Source: Halopseudomonas sp002296055 (GTDB lineage Bacteria; Pseudomonadota; Gammaproteobacteria; Pseudomonadales; Pseudomonadaceae). From it: a stretch of 64,000 nucleotides of DNA. A program made the translations under genes and the position numbers. Positions 1 through 8,488 of this stretch are shown in pieces (positions within the stretch are counted from its first letter, which is position 1; each line of letters starts with the position of its first letter). Where the stretch lies: the NCBI RefSeq assembly GCF_050876985.1, contig NZ_JBPAPP010000002.1; one strand, written 5' to 3'. Under the pieces are notes generated by a model. The model had not been told where the DNA came from. It saw only the letters and a program-made list of their open reading frames with translations, and made no database searches.

Positions 1-2712
1 GCTGGTGCCAAGGCTGGCGTAATCGGCCTCCATGTCTTCCACCACCGATGGCTGCGGGATGACCGCCGGGCTTTCCGCCTGATCATGCTGCGCCTGTAAC
101 AGCGGCAACTGCGGCTCGACCCCGGCCACAGCCCAGCGCGCGCGAAAACGATTACCCGCCAGCCCGCGCAGCGCGCCCGCGTCAGCCAGTTGCGCACGGG
201 CACGATTGCTCAACCCGCCACGCTGGGCTAAATCCGCCACATCGGTAAAGCCTTGTTGTGTCCGCGCCTGCAGCAGGCGCTGCGCATCCTCTTGATTCAG
301 ACCTTTTACCTGCCGCAACCCGAGGCGAATGGCTGGCTGCACTGCTGCCGACTCAAGCGCCTCCAGCGAGCAGTCCCAGTCGCTGTAGCGCACGTCCACC
401 GGACGAATCTCGATCTTGTGGCGGCGCGCATCCTGCAGCAGTTGATCCGGGCTGTAAAAACCCATCGGCCAACTGTTGATCAGCGCACAGGTAAAGGCCG
501 CCGGCTCGTGGCATTTCAACCAGCTGCTGGCGTAGCTGAGCAAGGCAAAGCTGGCGGCGTGGGATTCGGGAAAGCCATAGCTGCCAAAGCCCTTGATCTG
601 CTCAAAGATGCGCTCGGAGAAGGCCTGACTGTAACCGCGCGCCAGCATGCCTTCGGTCAATCGCTGGCGGTGATGCTCCAGCCCGCCGTGGCGCTTCCAG
701 GCAGCCATCGAGCGGCGTAGCTCATCCGCCTCGCCCGGCGTATAACCGGCAGCCACAATCGCCAGCTCCATCACCTGCTCCTGAAACAACGGCACGCCGA
801 GTGTGCGCTCAAACACCTTACGCAGCGCCGGCGACGGATAGTCGACCTCCTCCTCCCCGTTACGGCGGCGCAAAAAGGGATGCACCATGTCGCCCTGAAT
901 CGGACCGGGCCGCACGATGGATACCTGTATCACCAGATCGTAGAAACAGCGCGGCCGCAGCCTCGGCAGCATCGCCATTTGCGCCCGCGACTCAATCTGG
1001 AACACACCAACGGTATCGGCGCGGCTGATCATCTCGTAGGTCGGCTCGTCATCCGGCGGAATGCTCGCCAGCGTCAGATCACGGCCACGGTGCTGGCGCA
1101 GCAGATCGAAGGTACGGCGCAGTGCACTGAGCATGCCCAGCGCCAGCACATCGACCTTGAGCATGCCAACCGCATCCAGGTCGTCCTTATCCCACTGGAT
1201 CACCGTGCGCTCGGCCATGCTGGCGTTCTCGACCGGCACCAGGGTATCGAGCGGTGCATCCGACATGACAAAGCCGCCCGGGTGTTGAGACAGGTGCCGC
1301 GGAAAGCCGATCAGCTCGCCCGCCAGCGTCAGCACCCTATGCAGCCAGGGGTTATTCACGTCGAACCCGGCCTCGGCCAAGCGTTCGGCGCTGGGCAGCT
1401 GCTTGCTCCAGCGACTGCAGCAGCGCCCAAGCTGATCAATCTGCTCCTGCGGCAACCCGAGCGCGCGCGCCACATCGCGCACGGCCCCCGCCGACAGGTA
1501 GCGGGTGACCACCGCGGTCAGCGCGGCGCGCTCACGGCCATAACGGCGAAAGATGTACTGGATGACCTCCTCGCGCCGCTCGTGCTCAAAGTCTACGTCG
1601 ATATCCGGCGGCTCATCCCGTTCGCGGGAGATAAAGCGCTCAAACAGCAGGTTGCTGCGCGCCGGGTCCAGCTCGGTGATCCCCAACGCAAAACATACCG
1701 CCGAGTTGGCAGCAGACCCGCGTCCCTGACAGAGAATCTGCTGATCACGGGCAAAGGCGACGATGTCCTGCACGGTCAGAAAGTAGCTGTCGTAGGCCTT
1801 CTCGGCGATCAGCGCCAATTCGTGCTCCAACTGCGTTCGTACCTTGTCACTGACGCCGTTTGGCCAACGCCAGGCCGCGCCACGCCAGGTCAGATCACGT
1901 AACCAGCTAGACGGCGTATGCCCCTCCGGCACCAGCTCACGCGGATACTGGTAGCGCAGCTCACTCATATCGAACTGACAACGCGCGGCGATACGCCGGC
2001 TTTCCTCCAGCAGCGCGGGCGGGTAGATCGCCGCCAGCGCCGACAGGCTGCGCAGGTGACGTTCACCATTGGCAAACAACCGGCTCCCCGCCTCCATGAC
2101 CGTGCAGTGATGACGCAACGCGGTCAGCGTGTCCTGCAGTGCGCGCCGCCCGCGCACGTGCATGTGCACATCCCCCGCCGCAACGCAGGGCAAGCCGAGC
2201 CGCGCCGCCAGCCCCTGCAGCTGATCCAGCTTGCGCGCGTCATCCGGGCCACGGTGCAGCTCGACCGCCAGCCACAATCGGTCTGGCAACAGTTGCTGCA
2301 GTTGCCGACCGTGCTCCTCGTCCTGGCCGTGGCGCGGCAGCCAGAGGCCCAGCAAACCGTCGAGTGCACCGGCCAGATCCTCAAGCCGCAGACAATACTC
2401 GCCCTTGCCGGCTCGGCGGCGGGCCATGGTCAGCAAACGGCAGAGGCTCTGATAGCCCGTCAGGTTCTCAACCAGCAATACCAGCTTGGGGCCGTGCTCC
2501 AGCTGAATCTCGCTGCCGACAATCAGCTTCAGGCCACACTCCTGCGCCGCCTGCCAGGCACGGACTATCCCGGCCAAGCTAGCCTCATCGGTAATGGCAA
2601 GGGCGTCATAGCCATGCTGGCGGGCGCGGGCGAACAGCTCCTGCGCACTGGACGCCCCACGCTGAAAGCTGAAGTTGGACAGACAATGCAGCTCGGCGTA
2701 GCCCGCACTCAT
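1..2712 (-). CDS. dnaE2: Error-prone DNA polymerase DnaE2 (ImuC), C-terminus cut by window edge
   Basis: Catalytic subunit of the ImuA-ImuB-DnaE2 translesion synthesis complex, a C-family polymerase that copies damaged DNA during the SOS response. The protein opens MSAGYAELHCLSNFSF, typical of the N-terminal PHP domain of DnaE2. A GRGSAANSAVCF segment lies near residue 330, and PDIDVDFEHERREE, carrying the paired catalytic aspartates, near residue 370. About 904 residues are visible; family members are usually a little over 1000, so roughly the last tenth lies beyond base 1. The start codon overlaps the imuB stop as ATGA, which implies translational coupling. No frameshift was noticed in the parts translated. 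Confidence 0.95.
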   Translation of the reverse strand, partial: MSAGYAELHCLSNFSFQRGASSAQELFARARQHGYDALAITDEASLAGIVRAWQAAQECGLKLIVGSEIQLEHGPKLVLLVENLTGYQSLCRLLTMARRRAGKGEYCLRLEDLAGALDGLLGLWLPRHGQDEEHGRQLQQLLPDRLWLAVELHRGPDDARKLDQLQGLAARLGLPCVAAGDVHMHVRGRRALQDTLTALRHHCTVMEAGSRLFANGERHLRSLSALAAIYPPALLEESRRIAARCQFDMSELRYQYPRELVPEGHTPSSWLRDLTWRGAAWRWPNGVSDKVRTQLEHELALIAEKAYDSYFLTVQDIVAFARDQQILCQGRGSAANSAVCFALGITELDPARSNLLFERFISRERDEPPDIDVDFEHERREEVIQYIFRRYGRERAALTAVVTRYLSAGAVRDVARALGLPQEQIDQLGRCCSRWSKQLPSAERLAEAGFDVNNPWLHRVLTLAGELIGFPRHLSQHPGGFVMSDAPLDTLVPVENASMAERTVIQWDKDDLDAVGMLKVDVLALGMLSALRRTFDLLRQHRGRDLTLASIPPDDEPTYEMISRADTVGVFQIESRAQMAMLPRLRPRCFYDLVIQVSIVRPGPIQGDMVHPFLRRRNGEEEVDYPSPALRKVFERTLGVPLFQEQVMELAIVAAGYTPGEADELRRSMAAWKRHGGLEHHRQRLTEGMLARGYSQAFSERIFEQIKGFGSYGFPESHAASFALLSYASSWLKCHEPAAFTCALINSWPMGFYSPDQLLQDARRHKIEIRPVDVRYSDWDCSLEALESAAVQPAIRLGLRQVKGLNQEDAQRLLQARTQQGFTDVADLAQRGGLSNRARAQLADAGALRGLAGNRFRARWAVAGVEPQLPLLQAQHDQAESPAVIPQPSVVEDMEADYASLGTS

Positions 2713-4118
2713 GCAAACCACCCCTGCACCCAGAACGGGCCGGGGCGCCCGGCGCCATGAAAGGCCCAGGCCCGTCGCCCATCGCGGGTTTCTATCAGGT
2801 AGTAGTCACGCCGCACGTCGTCGCCATCCCACCAGCCGGACTCAATCCGCTCCGGCCCGGCCAAGACCCGCGGAAACAGATCATTGAGCAGTACCGGTTC
2901 GGCCAGCAGCCAGCCGGGGCGAGGCCCAACCGGACGCGCGGCGGCGTCACCCCGCTCCTGCGCCAGCCAGCTGCGCTCGGGGCGATGTTCATCCACCGCC
3001 GCCAGCGGCTGCACTACCTTGTCGCCCAGGCGCGCGCGCAGCCGCTCACAGACCTGCAGCCAGTTCTGCGACTGCTGCGGCCGGTTACTGAAAAGCTCTG
3101 CTGCGACAGGGACAAAGCGTGGCAGGTCCTCGGCCAACAGGGTCAGCGCCTGCACCGGTGCGGCAAGCTCCAACCGCTCCAGCCGCCCCCGCGCCAACTC
3201 AAACAGCCGCTCGCCATCACGCTCGGCGCTTAGTAGACCGACCGGCACCTCGCTGACCGGCTGGCGGCGGTGCTCCAGCAGCAGCACAAAGCGCTGCACG
3301 CCACAGTCCCGCCCGGCCAGAAAGGTCGCCAGGTCACCTATCAAACGCCGTAACGGAAACAACAACGAGGTGGTCGACTCGACGTCAAAGTTGAACTCGA
3401 TGCGCTGGCGAAAATGATCCGGCGGTTGATAACAGCTCAGCGCCAGGGGGTGATGACCTTGAAGTTGATCAAGGTGCGCCAGCAGCTGCGGCGGGAAACG
3501 CTTGGCCAGCCCGTCACGCGGCAACTCCAGCACCTGCTGCAGACGGCGCAAGCCCATGCGCTGCAAGCTCTCGACCAGCTCGCTCGGCAGACCGCTGCGC
3601 GCCACCGGCAAACGCTGCAGCTCGCCCTGTAGCGCCAGCTCGTCTACCGCCAGGCCGTCCGCCACGTTGGCCAGCACACGTGCTGCCAAGGGGTTTGGCG
3701 CCAGCACCAGGCGATGCTGAAAGCCCAGCGCCTGCAGCTCGGCGCGCAGGCGCTGCTCCAGCTCAGGCCAGGGGCCGAACAGACGCAAACTGGAGGCCAC
3801 CTCCAGCAACAGAGTACGAGGAAAATCCAGACTCACATGGCCGCTGAAACCGTAGGCCCAACTGGCCAGAAACTGCTGCCAATACTCAGTCTGCGCCGGG
3901 TCGTGTTCAACCGTATCAAAGTTCTCCAGCAGCGTCCGCGCCTGGGTCAGGCTCTGCCCCGAACGTAGTCCCTGTTCACGCGCCGGCTCATTGACTGCCT
4001 GCAACACACGCCGCTGCGGCGGCCCGCTGAGCAGCGCCAACGGCACCGTCGGATCGTCGCGACTGCGTAGCACCGCATCCAGTGCCAACTGGGGAAAGAG
4101 AATGCAAAGCCAGCGCAT
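2709..4118 (-). CDS. imuB: ImuB, Y-family polymerase-like protein of the SOS mutasome
   Basis: ImuB (469 aa) resembles Y-family polymerases but is thought to be catalytically dead; it links DnaE2 to the sliding clamp. It begins MRWLCILFPQLALD, the usual ImuB opening. Where active Y-family enzymes carry an acidic SxDE motif, this protein reads LLLEVASSLRLFG, as expected for ImuB. The open frame extends 14 codons upstream, but the methionine at 4118 matches the family start and leaves 7 bases after the imuA stop. It overlaps dnaE2 by 4 bases. Confidence 0.95.
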   Translation of the reverse strand: MRWLCILFPQLALDAVLRSRDDPTVPLALLSGPPQRRVLQAVNEPAREQGLRSGQSLTQARTLLENFDTVEHDPAQTEYWQQFLASWAYGFSGHVSLDFPRTLLLEVASSLRLFGPWPELEQRLRAELQALGFQHRLVLAPNPLAARVLANVADGLAVDELALQGELQRLPVARSGLPSELVESLQRMGLRRLQQVLELPRDGLAKRFPPQLLAHLDQLQGHHPLALSCYQPPDHFRQRIEFNFDVESTTSLLFPLRRLIGDLATFLAGRDCGVQRFVLLLEHRRQPVSEVPVGLLSAERDGERLFELARGRLERLELAAPVQALTLLAEDLPRFVPVAAELFSNRPQQSQNWLQVCERLRARLGDKVVQPLAAVDEHRPERSWLAQERGDAAARPVGPRPGWLLAEPVLLNDLFPRVLAGPERIESGWWDGDDVRRDYYLIETRDGRRAWAFHGAGRPGPFWVQGWFA

Positions 4119-4125
4119 GACAGCC

Positions 4126-4737
4126 TCACAGCGAAACCGGCACAGGACGCGCCGGTGCAACCCCGCCCCGGCACTTGAGCACCCGCCACTGCCGGGGCTG
4201 GCGCTCCTGCAGCAGTCTTAAGGGCGCGGGCGACGGGTTGTCTGCAGCGCGCCGATCGCGCAGTACAAACGCCAGGGTCTGGCCGCTGTCAGCCGCTACC
4301 TGCAGCCGGCGCAAGGCGCGATCATCTGCCTGCTCAGGCCAGCACAACACCGCGCCGCAACTGCCCGAGCGCAGGCACTGTTCCGCTGCCCAAAGCCGCT
4401 CGGCACCACTGACCTGCAGCAGCGACACCTGCGCCAGCACCACGCCCGCCGCCTGCCAGGCCGGCGCAAAGGGAATCGCCGGCGCCCCCACCAGCACCAC
4501 CCGCTCCCCCGCCTGGGTCAAACGCGCCAGCAGCGGCCACAACAACTGCAACTCGCCACTACCGGGTGCGCCCAGCAGAATCTCGTTCAGCGCAGCCAGT
4601 TGCCAGCCACCACCGGGCAACAACGCATCCAGCGCCGCATGCCCGGTCGGCTGCTCAGCCACCGGCTCACTCCGCTGCCGCCCACGCCAGACACGACGCG
4701 TCTCCAGCAACCGATCAAGTGCAACCACCGCGCCCAT
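4126..4737 (-). CDS. imuA: ImuA, RecA/SulA-like SOS mutasome component
   Basis: First gene of the mutagenesis operon (203 aa). ImuA proteins are distant relatives of RecA and the SulA-like family and are needed for DnaE2-dependent mutagenesis. The sequence shows the family's LDALLPGGGWQLAALNEILL segment (about residues 37-56), followed by a poorly conserved Walker A position, APGSGELQLL. A GAGG ribosome binding site lies 5-6 bases before the ATG. The gene sits directly behind a LexA-regulated promoter. No lexA2 gene precedes it, unlike the common lexA2-imuA-imuB-dnaE2 arrangement. Confidence 0.93.
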   Translation of the reverse strand: MGAVVALDRLLETRRVWRGRQRSEPVAEQPTGHAALDALLPGGGWQLAALNEILLGAPGSGELQLLWPLLARLTQAGERVVLVGAPAIPFAPAWQAAGVVLAQVSLLQVSGAERLWAAEQCLRSGSCGAVLCWPEQADDRALRRLQVAADSGQTLAFVLRDRRAADNPSPAPLRLLQERQPRQWRVLKCRGGVAPARPVPVSL

Positions 4738-4755
4738 GAAAACCTCAGCAAAATA

Positions 4756-4798
4756 CTGTATATGCGTACAGCATATTTATTCGCATGGTATCGGTCAA
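4756..4798 (-). promoter_or_regulatory. SOS promoter with LexA box upstream of imuA
   Basis: On the minus strand there is a -35 TTGACC (4793-4798), a 17-base spacer and a -10 TATGCT (4770-4775). The 16-base palindromic box CTGT-N8-ACAG (4756-4771) overlaps the downstream edge of the -10 and the likely transcription start. This matches the CTGT-N8-ACAG LexA consensus of gammaproteobacteria exactly, so LexA should block the polymerase until DNA damage. Confidence 0.9.
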
Positions 4799-4980
4799 TT
4801 GCAAACAGACGGGCACGACAAACGGCGAGCAAGACCAAGGGAGAACAAGGGTCAAGATCAGGAGCAACGGCATGTTCGCCCTGTGATTACAAAGAACGCT
4901 TTATCACGGGATATCAGGTAGTGCAGTAAGGTTTTACAGAAAGAAGGTTAGCGAATATCTGGACGGCGAAGTGTGCACGA

Positions 4981-5189
4981 CGGGTTCGTCCCGTTTACGC
5001 GGGCGAGTAGCGCAGATTTATCGGGAAAAAGAGCCACAGGATGTCTGAGGGGGCAGAGCCCCCGAGTTTTGTGGCTCCCCGATAAATCGAGCAACGCAGC
5101 GAACCCGAAGGGCCGCGTAGCCGGGTGCCCCGGGGGATCGCTAAGGGGGGCTGGGCAAGCAGCCCCCCTTAGCTCGCCAGAAAAGGCGA
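4981..5189. repeat. Densely palindromic intergenic element, unknown function
   Basis: The 506 bases between imuA and ispD hold no convincing gene. About 200 of them can pair almost throughout: 4981-4987 with 5101-5107; 5015-5025 with 5078-5088; 5031-5037 with 5071-5077, leaving a five-A bulge; 5049-5054 with 5058-5063; 5121-5125 with 5129-5133; a perfect 13-bp stem 5140-5152 with 5161-5173 and loop GGGCAAGC lacking only its outermost G-C; then 5174-5178 with 5185-5189. This is a multi-branched cruciform or RNA fold, not a simple terminator. I recall elements of similar build in other gammaproteobacterial intergenic regions, but could not check this. Open frames crossing it on both strands look accidental. 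Bases 4799-4980 and 5190-5243 show nothing I can name. Confidence 0.6.
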
Positions 5190-5243
5190 AAAGCGGCAGA
5201 TCAGGCAACACCAATAATGAAGTAGTAAAAAGGCAAAGCGAGA

Positions 5244-5942
5244 TCAATTACCCCGCTGACGCAACCACTCCAGATCCTCAGGACGAGTAATCTTCAAATT
5301 ATCAGCCCGCCCCTCAACCAACAACGGCGCCTGCCCCACCCACTCCATGGCAGAAGCCTCATCGGTAATCAGCGCCCCAGCCGCCAGCGCATCACTGAGT
5401 GCCTGCTGGAGTGGCCCAAGGCGAAACATCTGCGGCGTATAGGCCTGCCAGAACTGGCTGCGATCCGGTGTTGCGGTAACCCGCCCATCTGGGCCGACCT
5501 GCTTGAGGGTGTCACGCACCGGCACCGCCAGCAAGCCGCCGACCGGATCACTCGCCAGCGTACTCAGCAGCTTGTGCAGGTCACCATCGGTGAGATTGGG
5601 GCGAGCCGCGTCGTGCACCAGCACCCAGTCGTCATCGGCAGCGCCCAGTTCCCGCAGCGCCATAAGACCATTGAGCACTGAATCGGCACGCTCGCGCCCG
5701 CCGACTGCGCGGGTGATACGCGCATCCTGAGCACAGGGTAGCGTCGGCCACCAGCCATCATCAGCAGACAGGGAAACCACCAACCCGCGCAGCCCCGGTT
5801 GATCCAGGAAGCAAGCCAGTGTGTGTTCAATCAGGGTACGTTGACCCCAGAGAAGGTATTGCTTGGGGCGATCTGCCTGCATGCGCGCGCCGACGCCGGC
5901 GGCGGGCAGAACTACCCAGAAGTCAGGTGTAGCGGCGCTCAT
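5244..5942 (-). CDS. ispD: 2-C-methyl-D-erythritol 4-phosphate cytidylyltransferase
   Basis: Third enzyme of the MEP isoprenoid pathway: joins CTP and methylerythritol phosphate to give CDP-methylerythritol. The 232 aa length is normal. The nucleotide-binding loop LPAAGVGARM lies at residues 12-21, with K27 in the following RPKQYL. VHDAARPN is in mid-protein, and the C-terminus keeps NLKITRPEDL. Its start overlaps the ftsB stop by 4 bases (ATGA). The usual neighbour ispF is not seen; the structured element follows directly. Confidence 0.97.
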   Translation of the reverse strand: MSAATPDFWVVLPAAGVGARMQADRPKQYLLWGQRTLIEHTLACFLDQPGLRGLVVSLSADDGWWPTLPCAQDARITRAVGGRERADSVLNGLMALRELGAADDDWVLVHDAARPNLTDGDLHKLLSTLASDPVGGLLAVPVRDTLKQVGPDGRVTATPDRSQFWQAYTPQMFRLGPLQQALSDALAAGALITDEASAMEWVGQAPLLVEGRADNLKITRPEDLEWLRQRGN

Positions 5943-6211
5943 GGCTCGCTCAATTGAAACAGGGTCTCACCCTCTTTGACCATGCCCAGCTCACGGCGGG
6001 CACGCTCTTCAACGGTCTCAAGCCCCTGCTTGAGTTCGATGACTTCAGCGGTCAGCACACGGTTACGCTCCAGCAGTTGCTCGTTCTCACGCGTTTGCGC
6101 GGCGATCTGCTGCTTGAGCTGTGAAACGTGGGCAAGACTGCCCTCACCAACCCAGAGCCGGTACTGCAGGGCTGCCAACAGTGACAGCGTAATCAGCCAG
6201 AGCCATTTCAA
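5939..6211 (-). CDS. ftsB: Cell division protein FtsB
   Basis: Small bitopic membrane protein (90 aa) of the FtsQ-FtsB-FtsL divisome subcomplex. One N-terminal membrane segment (about residues 3-20, MKWLWLITLSLLAAL) is followed by a periplasmic coiled coil (about 28-65) ending RARRELGMVKEGETLFQ, the family signature. It lies between eno and ispD, the conserved gammaproteobacterial order, and is coupled to ispD by an ATGA overlap. Confidence 0.96.
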   Translation of the reverse strand: MKWLWLITLSLLAALQYRLWVGEGSLAHVSQLKQQIAAQTRENEQLLERNRVLTAEVIELKQGLETVEERARRELGMVKEGETLFQLSEP

Positions 6212-6234
6212 ACCGGGTGCTCCCGTCGAGGAAC

Positions 6235-6260
6235 GGCGGGTACGCGTGAGCGTACCCGCC
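6235..6260. other. Perfect 11-bp hairpin between eno and ftsB
   Basis: 6235-6245 (GGCGGGTACGC) pairs with 6250-6260 around a GTGA loop. There is no T-run on either side, so it is not a standard intrinsic terminator. It may be an mRNA processing or stability element that separates highly expressed eno from low-level ftsB-ispD. Confidence 0.5.
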
Positions 6261-6267
6261 AGACCGA

Positions 6268-7557
6268 TCAGCCGCGGAACTCGGCGCGACCCTTATAGGG
6301 CGCCTGGCCAGCCAGCTGCTCTTCGATACGCAGCAGCTGGTTGTACTTGGAAACGCGGTCGGAACGGCACAGCGAACCCGTCTTGATCTGACCGGCAGCG
6401 GTACCCACCGCCAGGTCGGCGATGGTGCTGTCTTCGGTCTCACCAGAGCGGTGCGAGATAACCGCAGTAAAGCCGGCAGCCTTGGCCATCTGGATCGCTT
6501 CCAGGGTCTCGGTCAGCGAACCGATCTGGTTGAACTTGATCAGGATGGAGTTGCCGATCTTCTCGTCGATACCGCGCTTGAGGATCTTGGTGTTGGTTAC
6601 GAACAGGTCGTCACCGACCAGCTGAACCTTCTCGCCGATCTTGTCGGTCAGGACTTTCCAGCCAGCCCAGTCGGACTCGTCCATGCCATCTTCGATGGAG
6701 ATGATCGGGTAGCGTTGGGTCAGGCCAGCCAGGTAGTCGGCAAAACCGGCCGCATCGAATACCTTGCCTTCGCCAGCCAGATCGTAGTTGCCGTCTTTGT
6801 AGAACTCGCTGGAAGCGCAGTCCAGCGCCAGAGTGACGTCGTCACCCAGGGTGTAACCGGCGTTGGCAACGGCTTCGGCGATGGCAGCCAGCGCATCTTC
6901 GTTGGACGCCAGGTTCGGCGCAAAGCCACCTTCATCACCCACAGCAGTGTTCAGGCCGCGCGCCTTCAGAACCGCTTTGAGGTGGTGGAAAATTTCAGCG
7001 CCCATGCGCAGTGCATCGGCGAAGTTCTTGGCGCCAACCGGCTGAACCATGAACTCTTGAATGTCGACGTTGTTGTCGGCGTGCTCACCACCGTTGATGA
7101 TGTTCATCATCGGCACCGGCATGGAGTAGACGCCGGGGGTGCCGTTCAGATCAGCGATGTGCGCGTACAGCGGCACGCCCTTGGCCTGAGCAGCAGCCTT
7201 GGCAGCAGCCAGGGAAACAGCCAGGATGGCGTTGGCGCCCAGCGTAGCCTTGTTCTCGGTGCCGTCCAGCTCGATCATGGCGCGGTCCAGCTCAGCCTGA
7301 GCGGTCGCATCGCGGCCAACCAGCAGCTCGCGGATGGGGCCATTGATATTGGCAACAGCCTTGAGCACGCCCTTGCCCAGATAACGGCTCTTGTCGCCAT
7401 CACGCAGTTCCAGCGCTTCGCGCGAACCGGTGGAGGCGCCGGAGGGTGCGCAGGCGCTGCCCATGATGCCGCCTTCCAGAATCACGTCCGCTTCAACGGT
7501 CGGATTGCCGCGCGAGTCCAGAACCTCACGTCCCTTGATATCAATGATTTTTGCCAT
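6268..7557 (-). CDS. eno: Enolase
   Basis: Glycolytic and gluconeogenic enzyme converting 2-phosphoglycerate to phosphoenolpyruvate; also a degradosome component in proteobacteria. Full length at 429 aa. The N-terminus MAKIIDIKGREVLDSRGNPT is standard. VGDEGGFAPN carries the proton-transfer glutamate region, LIKFNQIGSLTE the catalytic lysine, and SHRSGETEDS the active-site histidine loop. It lies 52 bases after kdsA. Confidence 0.99.
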   Translation of the reverse strand: MAKIIDIKGREVLDSRGNPTVEADVILEGGIMGSACAPSGASTGSREALELRDGDKSRYLGKGVLKAVANINGPIRELLVGRDATAQAELDRAMIELDGTENKATLGANAILAVSLAAAKAAAQAKGVPLYAHIADLNGTPGVYSMPVPMMNIINGGEHADNNVDIQEFMVQPVGAKNFADALRMGAEIFHHLKAVLKARGLNTAVGDEGGFAPNLASNEDALAAIAEAVANAGYTLGDDVTLALDCASSEFYKDGNYDLAGEGKVFDAAGFADYLAGLTQRYPIISIEDGMDESDWAGWKVLTDKIGEKVQLVGDDLFVTNTKILKRGIDEKIGNSILIKFNQIGSLTETLEAIQMAKAAGFTAVISHRSGETEDSTIADLAVGTAAGQIKTGSLCRSDRVSKYNQLLRIEEQLAGQAPYKGRAEFRG

Positions 7558-7609
7558 CTTTACTTGCTAGCTCCGTATGTCGAGTCAATCGGGTGAAAGC
7601 GGTAGCGGC

Positions 7610-8455
7610 TCAAGCCGTTTCCAGCGTCGGGAAGCTCTTGATCAGCTCATCAAGCGACTTCAACTGAGCAAGGAACGGCTCCAGCTTGTCCAGGCGCAGG
7701 GCACAGGGGCCATCGCACTTGGCGTTATCAGGATCAGGGTGTGCTTCAAGGAACAGACCCGCCAGGCCCTGGCTCATGCCAGCCTTGGCCAGATCGGTAA
7801 CCTGGGCACGACGACCGCCGGCCGAGTCACTGCGGCCACCCGGCATCTGCAGGGCGTGGGTCACGTCGAAGAACACCGGGTACTCGAACTGCTTCATGAT
7901 GCCGAAGCCGAGCATGTCGACTACCAGGTTGTTGTAGCCGAAGGAGGAACCACGCTCGCACAGTACCAGACGGTCATTGCCCGCCTCTTCACACTTGGTG
8001 AGGATGTGCTTCATTTCCTGCGGCGCGAGGAACTGGGCCTTCTTGATGTTGATCACGGCATTGGTCTTGGCCATGGCCACAACCAGATCAGTCTGCCGGG
8101 ACAGGAAGGCCGGCAGCTGGATAATGTCACAGACTTCGGCAACCGGCGCAGCCTGATGGGGCTCGTGCACATCGGTGATCACCGGCACGTTGAAGGTGCG
8201 CTTGACCTCTTCAAAGATCTTCAGCCCCTCTTCCAGGCCAGGGCCGCGGAAGGAGTTGATCGAGGAGCGATTGGCCTTGTCGAAGCTGGCCTTGAACACA
8301 TAGGGGATACCCAGCTTCTCGGTCACTTCGACGTAGCGTTCGCAAATCTGCATTGCCAGATCACGGGACTCCAGTACGTTCATCCCGCCGAAAAGCACGA
8401 AGGGGTTGTCGTTGGCCATTTCGATATCGCCAACGCGCACGATTTTCTGTGTCAT
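7610..8455 (-). CDS. kdsA: 3-deoxy-8-phosphooctulonate (Kdo-8-P) synthase
   Basis: Condenses arabinose 5-phosphate with phosphoenolpyruvate to Kdo-8-phosphate, a precursor of the lipopolysaccharide inner core. At 281 aa it is family length. FKASFDKANRSS (PEP-binding lysine region), VITDVHEP and FDVTHALQMPGG identify the DAHP/KDO8P synthase TIM barrel. It lies between pyrG (33 bases upstream) and eno. Confidence 0.98.
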   Translation of the reverse strand: MTQKIVRVGDIEMANDNPFVLFGGMNVLESRDLAMQICERYVEVTEKLGIPYVFKASFDKANRSSINSFRGPGLEEGLKIFEEVKRTFNVPVITDVHEPHQAAPVAEVCDIIQLPAFLSRQTDLVVAMAKTNAVINIKKAQFLAPQEMKHILTKCEEAGNDRLVLCERGSSFGYNNLVVDMLGFGIMKQFEYPVFFDVTHALQMPGGRSDSAGGRRAQVTDLAKAGMSQGLAGLFLEAHPDPDNAKCDGPCALRLDKLEPFLAQLKSLDELIKSFPTLETA

Positions 8456-8488
8456 GAACCAGCCTCTTGTCTGGACGTTAGTCTGGGC

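Noticed and set aside
4948..5290. Open frames of 99 aa (minus) and 105 aa (plus) across the palindromic element.
   Set aside because: Both strands are open at once because the DNA is GC-rich and palindromic; no ribosome binding site, no family pattern, and the peptide sequence merely mirrors the stems.
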